Origin: a bacterium BMS3Bbin03
GTDB lineage: Bacteria > Zhuqueibacterota > JdFR-76 > BMS3Abin05
NCBI GenBank assembly: GCA_002898015.1
Contig: BDTM01000092.1
Location: forward strand, 1-51,828
DNA: 51,828 nucleotides
Direction of reading: 5' to 3'
Shown: positions 42,725-50,071 of the stretch, one piece after another
How positions within the stretch are numbered: position 1 is the stretch's first letter
How the letters are laid out: each line of letters begins with the position of its first letter
Program-made: the position numbers and the translations under genes
The notes under the pieces: generated by a model
Told to the model about the DNA's origin: nothing
Database searches by the model: none
What the model saw: only the letters and a program-made list of their open reading frames with translations

Positions 42725-42741
42725 TTGGCACAGGGGTTGCT
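42725..42741 (+). promoter_or_regulatory. Sigma-54 promoter of the flagellar operon
   Basis: TTGGCAC-AGGGG-TTGCT is an almost perfect -24/-12 element (GG at 42727-42728 and GC at 42739-42740, 10 bp apart between the dinucleotides). It lies 48 bp before the flgB start, which leaves a short leader. Sigma-54 control of basal-body genes is common in flagellated bacteria; an enhancer-binding activator of the FlrC/FleR type would be needed. Confidence 0.9.
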
Positions 42742-42788
42742 CTAAACCTGATCTGAAAATAAAAACACAAAGGACAGGAGTGCCGTCG

Positions 42789-43208
42789 ATGGTGTTAAAA
42801 GGTTTGTTTTCCCGCTTCAATGTGCCCGTTTTAAAAAGGGCGCTGGATGCCGCTTCATTGCGTCAGACCACAATTGCCAGTAATCTGGCCAATATTGAAA
42901 CACCCCATTACAGGCGCAAAAAAGTTGTGTTCGAATCGGCGATGCGAAAGGCTCTGAATTCTGAAGCCCTTTCGGGCTTTGTAACCAATCCCCGGCACAT
43001 TCGAATCGGGGGGGAGGGTGTCAACAACGTTCAGCCAAAAGTGATTGAAGACAAAAGCCGGAATAATGTTAGCGGCGTCAACAATGTCGACGTGGATCAG
43101 GAGATGGCGGGCCTGGCCAAAAATCAATTATATTACGCCTTTTCGGCGAAATTAATCGCGATTCAATTCAATCGAATCAAGGAGGCAATCAATGAAAGAG
43201 CCCGATAG
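42789..43208 (+). CDS. flgB: Flagellar basal-body rod protein FlgB
   Basis: FlgB is a proximal rod subunit exported by the flagellar type III system. The 139-residue protein has the N-terminal rod signature IASNLANIETPHYRRKKVVFE and the C-terminal helix NVDVDQEMAGLAKNQLYYAF. I chose the ATG at 42789, 8 nt after GGAG; a GTG at 42780 is in frame but overlaps that site. It is the first gene after the sigma-54 promoter. Confidence 0.96.
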   Translation: MVLKGLFSRFNVPVLKRALDAASLRQTTIASNLANIETPHYRRKKVVFESAMRKALNSEALSGFVTNPRHIRIGGEGVNNVQPKVIEDKSRNNVSGVNNVDVDQEMAGLAKNQLYYAFSAKLIAIQFNRIKEAINERAR

Positions 43209-43220
43209 AGGGGACACATT

Positions 43221-43721
43221 ATGAAGATTGCGCCGCTGTTTGCATCCATTGACATCAGCGCTTCGGGAATGTCTGCACAACGAAAACGGCTGACCGCCAT
43301 TGCCAGCAACATCGCCAATGTGGAGACCACACGTACGGAAAACGGCCAGCCTTATCGCCGGAAAATTGTGGTGACGAAGGAAACCAAAGAAGGGCTGCCG
43401 TTCGGTAAAATGCTGGCAGAAGAAGACGACCGGCTCGTGGTGACGAATCCGGGGCACATCAGAACCGTGCTCGATCCGGTGAATGGGTCTGATCCGGCAT
43501 CCGGTGTTCGATCGGAAGAGACCGTGCAGAAAAATAATCCGTACCGGCTTGTCTATGACCCGGACCATCCGGATGCGAATGCAAACGGGTACGTCCGCTA
43601 CCCGAACATCAATATTGTGGTGGAGATGGTGGACATGATCACGGCTTCCCGTGAGTACGAAGCGAACGCCATGGCCATTGAATCGGCCAAAACCATGGCG
43701 AAAAAGGCACTTGAAATTTAG
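43221..43721 (+). CDS. flgC: Flagellar basal-body rod protein FlgC
   Basis: FlgC is the second proximal rod subunit. The 166-residue sequence shows SIDISASGMSAQRKRLTAIA, SNIANVETTRTENGQPYRRK and the C-terminal NINIVVEMVDMITASREYEA. It is slightly longer than many FlgC proteins because of the central loop around residues 60-110. It lies 12 nt after flgB. Confidence 0.97.
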   Translation: MKIAPLFASIDISASGMSAQRKRLTAIASNIANVETTRTENGQPYRRKIVVTKETKEGLPFGKMLAEEDDRLVVTNPGHIRTVLDPVNGSDPASGVRSEETVQKNNPYRLVYDPDHPDANANGYVRYPNINIVVEMVDMITASREYEANAMAIESAKTMAKKALEI

Positions 43722-43735
43722 GGAGATGAACACCG

Positions 43736-44050
43736 ATGAAATTAAACTCCATTTCAAATCATCCGCTGTACCAAAAGCCCAAAGTTAACCCGACACAAAA
43801 AGTTGTTCCGAAGGAACTTCAGGGAACAAACTTTCGGAGGGCTTACAAAGAAGCCGCCGCAGGATCGAATCCTAAAATTGAAGAAGCCAATTTCAGTCCA
43901 CAGGCGGAAAAAATTCTTTCACTTCACGAGAAAGTTGAAATCCGGACTAAATTCGGCGCAGAAAATGGACAAGATGCCGGCTATTCCCGAAGAGGGAAAT
44001 TGAATATGAAAAATGCTTCTCTGGGCCGGAAGATTGATTTAAAGAGATGA
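43736..44050 (+). CDS. Unknown small protein between flgC and fliE
   Basis: This 104-residue, basic, hydrophilic protein (ends NASLGRKIDLKR) has no signal peptide or membrane segment and no motif I recognise. GGAGATG precedes its ATG, and the gaps to flgC (14 nt) and fliE (7 nt) are as tight as elsewhere in the operon, so it is very likely translated. A middle helix, NFSPQAEKILSLHEKVEIR, resembles in style the C-terminal helices of FlgM-type anti-sigma factors, but the similarity is too weak for a call. A rod adapter, export chaperone or regulator would fit the position. Confidence 0.75.
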   Translation: MKLNSISNHPLYQKPKVNPTQKVVPKELQGTNFRRAYKEAAAGSNPKIEEANFSPQAEKILSLHEKVEIRTKFGAENGQDAGYSRRGKLNMKNASLGRKIDLKR

Positions 44051-44057
44051 GGGAAAA

Positions 44058-44360
44058 ATGCTTCAGAAAATTCAGACCATTTCCAGTGGAAACCTGTTTG
44101 ACGAAAACATTCAGAAAAAGAAAATAGCTTCGCAGGGCGGAGAAAATTTTAACGCCACACTCAAAGGCTTCATTAATGAAGTGAATGATTTACAGAAAGA
44201 CGCCGGTGAATCGATTAATAAACTCGCGGCGGGTGAGATTAATGACGTGCATGATGTGATGGTGGCTGTGGAAAAGGCTTCGACCAGTTTCGATTTGATG
44301 ATGCAGATCCGGAACAAGATTCTGGAAGCCTATCGGGAAGTGATGCGGACGCAAGTGTGA
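44058..44360 (+). CDS. fliE: Flagellar hook-basal body protein FliE
   Basis: FliE joins the MS ring to the rod. The 100-residue protein has the typical C-terminal half: INEVNDLQKDAGESINKLAA, DVHDVMVAVEKASTSFDLMM and IRNKILEAYREVMRTQV. It lies 7 nt after the unknown gene and 18 nt before fliF. Confidence 0.97.
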   Translation: MLQKIQTISSGNLFDENIQKKKIASQGGENFNATLKGFINEVNDLQKDAGESINKLAAGEINDVHDVMVAVEKASTSFDLMMQIRNKILEAYREVMRTQV

Positions 44361-44378
44361 CAGGGAGTTTCATAAAAA

Positions 44379-45914
44379 ATGTTTGAACAACTGAAGACGG
44401 TCTACCTGCAATTCAGAGAGACATTTTTAAGATTCGATAAAAGGAAGCGATTCATTGTCGCCGGTACGGCATTCGGTACACTGTTTCTTCTGATCGGTGT
44501 TATTTTGATTTCTTCCAAAAAGGATTACCGGGTGCTCTACTCACAATTGAATCCGCAGGAAGCGGGCACAATTGTGGAGAAGCTGAAAACGGACAAAATT
44601 TCTTACAAATTGATGGCCGGCGGGACCACCATTCTGGTACCCGGCAAAAAGGTGTACGGAGAGCGGATAGCGCTTGCCAATCAGGGGCTGCCCTCACAGG
44701 GGGGTGTTGGTTATGAGATTTTTGACAAGAACAATATCGGCGCCACCGATTTTGTGCAGCGTGTCAATTACCAGCGCGCCCTGGAGGGAGAACTGGCCCG
44801 CACAATTTCTTCTTTACATGAAGTGAAACGGGCCCGCGTGCATCTTGTGCTTCCCAATGAAAGTCTGTTTGTCAAAGATCAAAAGCCTACCACCGCTTCC
44901 ATTACCCTTCAACTCAATCCGTTTAACAAACTGAGCGGTCAGCAGGTTCGGGGAATAGCCAATCTTGTCTCCTCCAGTGTGGAAGGACTGCATCCGAAAA
45001 ATATCACCATTATCGATTCGTACGGAAATATTTTATCGAAAATGCTCGAAAATGATGATTCGATGGGTTTAACGGCTTCACAGATTACGATTCAAAAAAA
45101 AGTTGAAGATTACTACACAAAGAAGGTTCAATCCCTGATGGAAACGGCCGTGGGGCAGGGGAATGCCATTGTGAGGGTGACGGCCGATCTGGATTTTAAT
45201 AAAGTCCAAAAAACATTTGAAAAGTACAACCCGGACACGACGGTTCTCAGAAGTGAGGAGACCAATTACCAGCTTACGGCGGGAGACACCGCGAACGGCA
45301 GCGGCGGCAAGGTCGAGAATCATATTCGTAATTATGAGATCAACAAGACGGTTCAGAACGTGGTTCAGGCGGTCGGGAACATTCGCCGGCTCAGCGTGGC
45401 GGTCATGGTCGACGGCAGCTACAAAACAATAAAGGGCAAAAATGGAAAGCCCATTCGACAATATGTGCCGAGATCGGCGGAGGAGATGCGGAAACTCTCC
45501 GGCGTTGTGAAAAGCGCCATCGGTTTCGACGCAAAGCGTCACGATAATATCAATGTGGTCAATGTGGCGTTCGACCGAAGTCTCATGGAAAATGAGCAGG
45601 CGGCTTTTGCCGCCGCCGGGAAACATGCTTTTTGGGCCGATATTATTCGGAAGGCGCTCTACGGATTGTCCATTTTGATCGGACTTTTCGGATTGATGAA
45701 AATCATCCGCAGCTTCAAGATGGAAATTCGTCCGTTGAAAGATGCGGAACTTCCATTCGGCGATGCAGAAATTGCCCATGAAATTCCGATTGAAACCCAG
45801 AAAAAGATCCAGATTCAACAGAAAGTGGCTTCGCTGACGAATGAAAATCCGAACGGCGCAGCCAAATTATTGAAAGCTTGGTTGGTGGATGAAGCCGAGG
45901 AGAAAAATGTCTAA
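44379..45914 (+). CDS. fliF: Flagellar MS-ring protein FliF
   Basis: FliF builds the MS ring in the inner membrane. The 511-residue protein has transmembrane segments near residues 24-45 (FIVAGTAFGTLFLLIGVIL) and 425-445 (ALYGLSILIGLFGL). Between them lie ring-building domains with YRVLYSQLNPQEAGTIVEKL, GVGYEIFDKNNIGATDFVQ and RARVHLVLP. The cytoplasmic C-terminal tail (NGAAKLLKAWLVDE) is the FliG-binding segment. The stop overlaps the fliG start by 8 nt. Confidence 0.97.
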   Translation: MFEQLKTVYLQFRETFLRFDKRKRFIVAGTAFGTLFLLIGVILISSKKDYRVLYSQLNPQEAGTIVEKLKTDKISYKLMAGGTTILVPGKKVYGERIALANQGLPSQGGVGYEIFDKNNIGATDFVQRVNYQRALEGELARTISSLHEVKRARVHLVLPNESLFVKDQKPTTASITLQLNPFNKLSGQQVRGIANLVSSSVEGLHPKNITIIDSYGNILSKMLENDDSMGLTASQITIQKKVEDYYTKKVQSLMETAVGQGNAIVRVTADLDFNKVQKTFEKYNPDTTVLRSEETNYQLTAGDTANGSGGKVENHIRNYEINKTVQNVVQAVGNIRRLSVAVMVDGSYKTIKGKNGKPIRQYVPRSAEEMRKLSGVVKSAIGFDAKRHDNINVVNVAFDRSLMENEQAAFAAAGKHAFWADIIRKALYGLSILIGLFGLMKIIRSFKMEIRPLKDAELPFGDAEIAHEIPIETQKKIQIQQKVASLTNENPNGAAKLLKAWLVDEAEEKNV

Positions 45915-46932
45915 ATTGTCCTACGAAAAGCTGACGGGCCGTCAGAAAGCCGCTATTCTGTTAGTGGCAATCGGTGTGGATGCCGCGACAAAAATTTTCA
46001 AAAACCTGAAGCCGAATGACGTCGAAATGCTCACACAGGAAATTGCCAATATCAGAAGCATTCCGTCGTCCCTTATCCACAGTGTCATCGAAGATTTTTA
46101 CCGAATGCTTCTGTCACAAGACTATATTTCGGATGCCGGCGAGGACTATGCCCGCGACGTGCTTGAGCGGGCCGTGGGAAAAAATCATGCAGAGGAAGTT
46201 CTGCGAAAAATGAAAAACATAAAAACGGTTGAGCAGAAGGGGTTCAAGCGTCTTGAAGAAATCCCGAAGGATAAGCTGCTTAACTTTTTGGAAAAGGAAC
46301 ATCCCCAAACGGTGGCGGTTGTTCTGGCTTACCTCAATCCGGCGAAGGCCTCCAGAATTTATGATGAATTCGACAAAGAATTTCAAGTGGAAGTCGCCTA
46401 TCGATTGGCTCAATTGGATCAAATCTCACCGGAACTGATTCGCGAAATGGAAGATTTTATTGATTTAAATTTCAAGGGCGAAACGGTGGGTGAAATCGGT
46501 GAGATTGAGGGGGAAAAGGTGGTGGCCGATCTTTTAAATCAGTCGGGTAAAATTACGGAAAAGATGGTTCTTGAAGGGCTTGTGCGAATGGATCCTGAAC
46601 TGGCCACCCAGATTAAGAACCTCATGTTTACGTTTGATGATCTGGTTCAGGTGGACAATCGCTCGATGCAGAAGATTCTGAAAGAGGTGGATTCGAAGGA
46701 ATTGGGCCTTGCTCTAAAGGGCGCTTCGGAAGAGGTGAAAGAGAAAATCTTTGGAAATATGTCCGAACGGGCCGGGAAGATGCTGCAGGAAGAACTGGAA
46801 TTTATGGGGCCTGTCCGTGTCAAGGACGTCGAAGAATCACAGCGGCGTATTCTGGCCATTGTGACCAATCTGGAGGAGAGCGGCGAGATCGTCATTCACC
46901 GGGCCGGAGGAGAAGAGGATGTCATTGTCTAA
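45907..46932 (+). CDS. fliG: Flagellar motor switch protein FliG
   Basis: FliG is the rotor protein that meets the stator. The 341-residue sequence has the N-terminal AAILLVAIGVDAATKIFKNL, the middle EHPQTVAVVLAYLNPAKAS and the C-terminal torque helix region with FDDLVQVDNRSMQKILKEVD and charged residues in NMSERAGKMLQEELEFMGPV. I chose the ATG at 45907, just after GAGGAG; upstream in-frame codons lie inside fliF. It overlaps fliH by 14 nt. Confidence 0.97.
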   Translation: MSKLSYEKLTGRQKAAILLVAIGVDAATKIFKNLKPNDVEMLTQEIANIRSIPSSLIHSVIEDFYRMLLSQDYISDAGEDYARDVLERAVGKNHAEEVLRKMKNIKTVEQKGFKRLEEIPKDKLLNFLEKEHPQTVAVVLAYLNPAKASRIYDEFDKEFQVEVAYRLAQLDQISPELIREMEDFIDLNFKGETVGEIGEIEGEKVVADLLNQSGKITEKMVLEGLVRMDPELATQIKNLMFTFDDLVQVDNRSMQKILKEVDSKELGLALKGASEEVKEKIFGNMSERAGKMLQEELEFMGPVRVKDVEESQRRILAIVTNLEESGEIVIHRAGGEEDVIV

Positions 46933-47680
46933 ATCGTACTCCGGCCATATTCTAAAAAATACGAAGATCAAAACCGATCAATTTCCATTTGAATGTTTTG
47001 ATCCCGAAGAAGAGGACATCCTAAATAATTTTCAACCGGGTGAAAATCTTTCCGCGCCCAAAGATAAGCCGGGTTCGGAGGGCTGGCGTGCGGATTTATT
47101 AAATGCCGGTGAAAGCGGTTTTCTGCCAAATGGCATTAACTTAAATGAATTTGTCCCCAAAGATGATGTCGGTCACAGGGAAAAAGAGGCTTATCAAAAG
47201 GGGTTTCACCAGGGGCGGGATGAAGGCATCCGAATGGGAAAGGAAGCTGTCCAGCCTTTTATGCAGACTCTGCAGGCGATACTGCGGGAATGGGAGGAGA
47301 AGCGGGAACAGCTCTTTAAAGAGAATGAAATCGTCATTGTCCAATTGGCTTTCGAGATTGCGAAAAAAGTTATCCACCAGGAGATTTCGAGCAATCCGGA
47401 TTTGATGCTTTATGTCGTCCGGGAGGCGCTTAAACGGGTGAGCGGAAGCCGAAATTTAATCATCAAACTCAATCCGGAAGACGTGGCGGTTCTGGAGCGG
47501 GGCAAAAAATCAGATTTGCCGGAGTTAGAGCAATTTGAAAAGATACAATTGGTTCCGGAAAAAAATGTGGAGCGGGGCGGCTGCATTCTGGAATCTGATT
47601 CCGGAATCGTGGACGCTCAACTGGACGTTCAATTGAAAAAAATTGAAGAATCGCTGTTAGAGGAGAGCCATGAAGAATAG
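46919..47680 (+). CDS. fliH: Flagellar assembly protein FliH
   Basis: FliH regulates the export ATPase FliI. The 253-residue protein has the typical small-residue repeat in AYQKGFHQGRDEGIRMGKEA (residues ~85-105), a long helix and the C-terminal V-ATPase E-like domain (IVQLAFEIAKKVIHQEI, LIIKLNPEDVAVLE, GGCILESDSGIVDAQLDVQL). It starts inside the end of fliG behind GGAGGAGAAGAGG and overlaps fliI by 11 nt. Confidence 0.94.
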   Translation: MSLSKSYSGHILKNTKIKTDQFPFECFDPEEEDILNNFQPGENLSAPKDKPGSEGWRADLLNAGESGFLPNGINLNEFVPKDDVGHREKEAYQKGFHQGRDEGIRMGKEAVQPFMQTLQAILREWEEKREQLFKENEIVIVQLAFEIAKKVIHQEISSNPDLMLYVVREALKRVSGSRNLIIKLNPEDVAVLERGKKSDLPELEQFEKIQLVPEKNVERGGCILESDSGIVDAQLDVQLKKIEESLLEESHEE

Positions 47681-48995
47681 CACACCGAAACGGGACATTT
47701 TTTCTCATTACATGCGGCGGCTGCAGCAGGTTGATCCCATCATTCAGATCGGAAGAATTTACCAGATTGTTGGAATGGTTATGGAATCGGTGGGACCTGC
47801 GGTGTCTATGGGCGATTTGTGCACCATAAAGCCCCAAAACGGTCAGCACGAAGGCCGTGCAGAGGTGGTCGGGTTTCGTGAAAACAAAATTTTGCTCATG
47901 CCCTTAAATGAAATTTCAGGCTACAGCCCCGGTTCGCAGGTAATCGCCGCTAATGAAGATCTGAGTGTGGGGATCGGCGACAATCTCCTGGGCCGGATTT
48001 TAAACGGACTGGGGGAACCCATCGACAGTCTGGGGCCGATTTTCTTTGATGCAAAGCGCTCTCTTTACCAGACACCGCCCAATCCAATGAAGCGCCCCCC
48101 CATTCATAAGCCGATTGCGACGGGGGTGAAGGCGATCGATGGGTTGATTACGATCGGGCAGGGACAGCGCATGGGCATTTTCGCCGGCAGCGGTGTGGGG
48201 AAAAGCGTTCTTCTCGGGATGATTGCCCGAAACACTTCGGCCGACGTCAATGTGATTGCATTGGTCGGGGAACGCGGGCGGGAAGTGCGGGAATTTATTG
48301 AGCGCGACCTTGGCAAAGAAGGGCTGAAGCGCTCTGTTGTCGTGGCCGCGACGTCGGATGCATCCCCTTTAATTCGTATTAAGGGTGCCTTTACGGCGAC
48401 CACTATCGCCGAGTATTTTTGCGAAAAGGGGCTGAATGTTCTGCTGATGATGGATTCCGTGACTCGCGTGGCCATGGCCCAGCGCGAAATTGGTCTTGCC
48501 GTCGGAGAACCACCGGCGACCAAGGGGTACACCCCATCCACATTTTCACTGCTGCCGAAGCTGCTGGAACGGGCGGGGAATTTTCCAAACGGCAGCATCA
48601 CCGGATTGTACACCGTTCTTGTTGAAGGGGATGATTTGAACGATCCCATCGCCGATTCCGCGCGGTCTATTTTAGACGGACATATTGTTCTTTCTCGGGA
48701 TCTGGCGAACCGAGGCCATTATCCGGCGATCGATCCGCTGCAGAGCATCAGCCGCGTGATGCCGGAGGTGGTGACACCGGAACATCTAAAAAGCGCCAGA
48801 AATTTTTTAAACGTGCTCTCCGTGTACCGTGAAGCGGAAGACCTGATTAATATCGGCGCTTACGTCAAAGGGAGTAATCCAAAGATCGACCGGGCCATCG
48901 GCATCATTGATGCATTGAACGGCTTCTTGCAGCAGGATGTGCCCGAGAGAAAGAAATTTGAGCAAATCGTGGAAGATTTGTTTTCCATTTTTTAG
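47670..48995 (+). CDS. fliI: Flagellum-specific export ATPase FliI
   Basis: FliI is the F1-beta-like ATPase of the flagellar type III export system. The 441-residue protein has the Walker A GIFAGSGVGKSVLLG (from about residue 170), VGERGREVREFIERDL, the Walker B LLMMDSVTRVAMAQREI and the GEPPATKGYTPSTFSLLP segment characteristic of the family. AGAGGAG precedes the ATG, which lies inside fliH. Confidence 0.97.
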   Translation: MKNSTPKRDIFSHYMRRLQQVDPIIQIGRIYQIVGMVMESVGPAVSMGDLCTIKPQNGQHEGRAEVVGFRENKILLMPLNEISGYSPGSQVIAANEDLSVGIGDNLLGRILNGLGEPIDSLGPIFFDAKRSLYQTPPNPMKRPPIHKPIATGVKAIDGLITIGQGQRMGIFAGSGVGKSVLLGMIARNTSADVNVIALVGERGREVREFIERDLGKEGLKRSVVVAATSDASPLIRIKGAFTATTIAEYFCEKGLNVLLMMDSVTRVAMAQREIGLAVGEPPATKGYTPSTFSLLPKLLERAGNFPNGSITGLYTVLVEGDDLNDPIADSARSILDGHIVLSRDLANRGHYPAIDPLQSISRVMPEVVTPEHLKSARNFLNVLSVYREAEDLINIGAYVKGSNPKIDRAIGIIDALNGFLQQDVPERKKFEQIVEDLFSIF

Positions 48996-49013
48996 AGAAT
49001 TCTGATTTAGAAA

Positions 49014-49469
49014 ATGAAAAAATTTAAATTCAAATTAGAAAAATTGGAAAACAGCAAACAGCATTTTAAACGGCAGAAAGCGCTTAAACTGGCGGAAAAA
49101 ATACGTTTACTTGAATCGGAAAAGCTGAAGCTCAAAAAACTCCAGGTGGTGGAAACAAATCTGCTGGTGGAAATGAAGTCGAAGAAAGTGTTTCATGCCG
49201 CCGAAATGTTAAACTATCGCGGATACTTGGATCAGGTTGGGCGGTCGGTAAAAGCACAGGAGAAACGATTGGCCAATGCGGTGAATGAAGTGGATCGTGC
49301 ACGGGCTGCGTTAAAAAAAGTGTCCCGGGAAAAGAAAATTCTTGAGAAGCTTCACGAAAAGAAACACCGGGAGTATGTGGATGCTTTTAACCGGGAAGAT
49401 CAGAAATTTATTGATGAATTGGCCACACAACGCAAGGCAAGGGTGAAATGGCAGCTTCAAACCGTATGA
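49014..49469 (+). CDS. fliJ: Flagellar export protein FliJ
   Basis: FliJ is a coiled-coil protein that links FliI to the export gate. The 151-residue product is almost entirely charged heptad-like helix, beginning MKKFKFKLEKLENSKQHFKR, as FliJ does, with no globular domain. Family identity rests on position between fliI and fliK and on this pattern, because FliJ sequences diverge strongly. It lies 18 nt after fliI and overlaps the next gene by 22 nt. Confidence 0.88.
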   Translation: MKKFKFKLEKLENSKQHFKRQKALKLAEKIRLLESEKLKLKKLQVVETNLLVEMKSKKVFHAAEMLNYRGYLDQVGRSVKAQEKRLANAVNEVDRARAALKKVSREKKILEKLHEKKHREYVDAFNREDQKFIDELATQRKARVKWQLQTV

Positions 49470-50059
49470 AAATCTCAGAAAAAGGCGCTTTAAAGGGAAT
49501 TGCATTCGGATTGTTCGGTTTTGTTTTTTCCTTTTTGGTCATATTAATGATGACTTACGTGGCTCTCTACGGGCCGGAGGTGCCGGTGGAAATTCGCTGG
49601 CGTTCGGATGTGGCGACAGGGGAAAAACTGCGTTTGCAGAAAGCCATCCGCGAAAAGAAAATGGTACAGGATTCGGCAAAAGTTCTTCAGCAGCAGATTA
49701 AAGCGTCCCGAAAAAGTGTGGCGAATTTGCAGAAGAAGATGGAAAATATTCAAACGAATTACAAGAAATTGGCCGGCAGGAAATCATCATTGGAGGCAAG
49801 AGTGGCGGTGCTGCAGGCGAAGACGGATAGTCTAAACAATGCCTTAACGGCTGAGCAAATCAAGCGTGTGCAGCGCGTGGCAAAAATGTTGAAAAAGATG
49901 AGCGGGCAGAAGGTGAGCCAATATTTGCTAAGCCTTGACAATAAGACCGTCCTGACGCTGCTGCAAATTAGCCCTGAAAGACAGGCCGCCAAGATTTTAA
50001 GTGCGCTGACACCTTCACGTGCCGCCGAATTGACCAGAAGATATGTTTCACTTAATTAA
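49448..50059 (+). CDS. MotE-like membrane coiled-coil protein
   Basis: The 203-residue protein has one N-terminal membrane segment (residues ~17-38, GFVFSFLVILMMTYVALYG), a coiled coil to about residue 135 and a C-terminal domain like the N-domain of MgtE (KMSGQKVSQYLLSLDNKTVL, ERQAAKILSALTPSRAAEL). This is the build of MotE, the periplasmic chaperone of the stator protein MotC. It sits between fliJ and fliK, a usual place for motE. I used the ATG at 49448 with AAGGGTG upstream; an ATG at 49466 overlapping the fliJ stop as ATGA is also possible. Confidence 0.8.
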   Translation: MAASNRMKISEKGALKGIAFGLFGFVFSFLVILMMTYVALYGPEVPVEIRWRSDVATGEKLRLQKAIREKKMVQDSAKVLQQQIKASRKSVANLQKKMENIQTNYKKLAGRKSSLEARVAVLQAKTDSLNNALTAEQIKRVQRVAKMLKKMSGQKVSQYLLSLDNKTVLTLLQISPERQAAKILSALTPSRAAELTRRYVSLN

Positions 50060-50071
50060 CCGGGAATTGAC

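Larger units (their letters stand above)
41981..42788. other. Repeat-containing intergenic region before the flagellar operon
   Basis: No gene is seen. The region holds an inverted pair of CCGTAGGG-type repeats (42051-42075 and 42201-42226), a dispersed repeat shared with 7.3 kb (42199-42306 and 42337-42378) and, at its end, the sigma-54 promoter of the flagellar operon. Confidence 0.8.
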
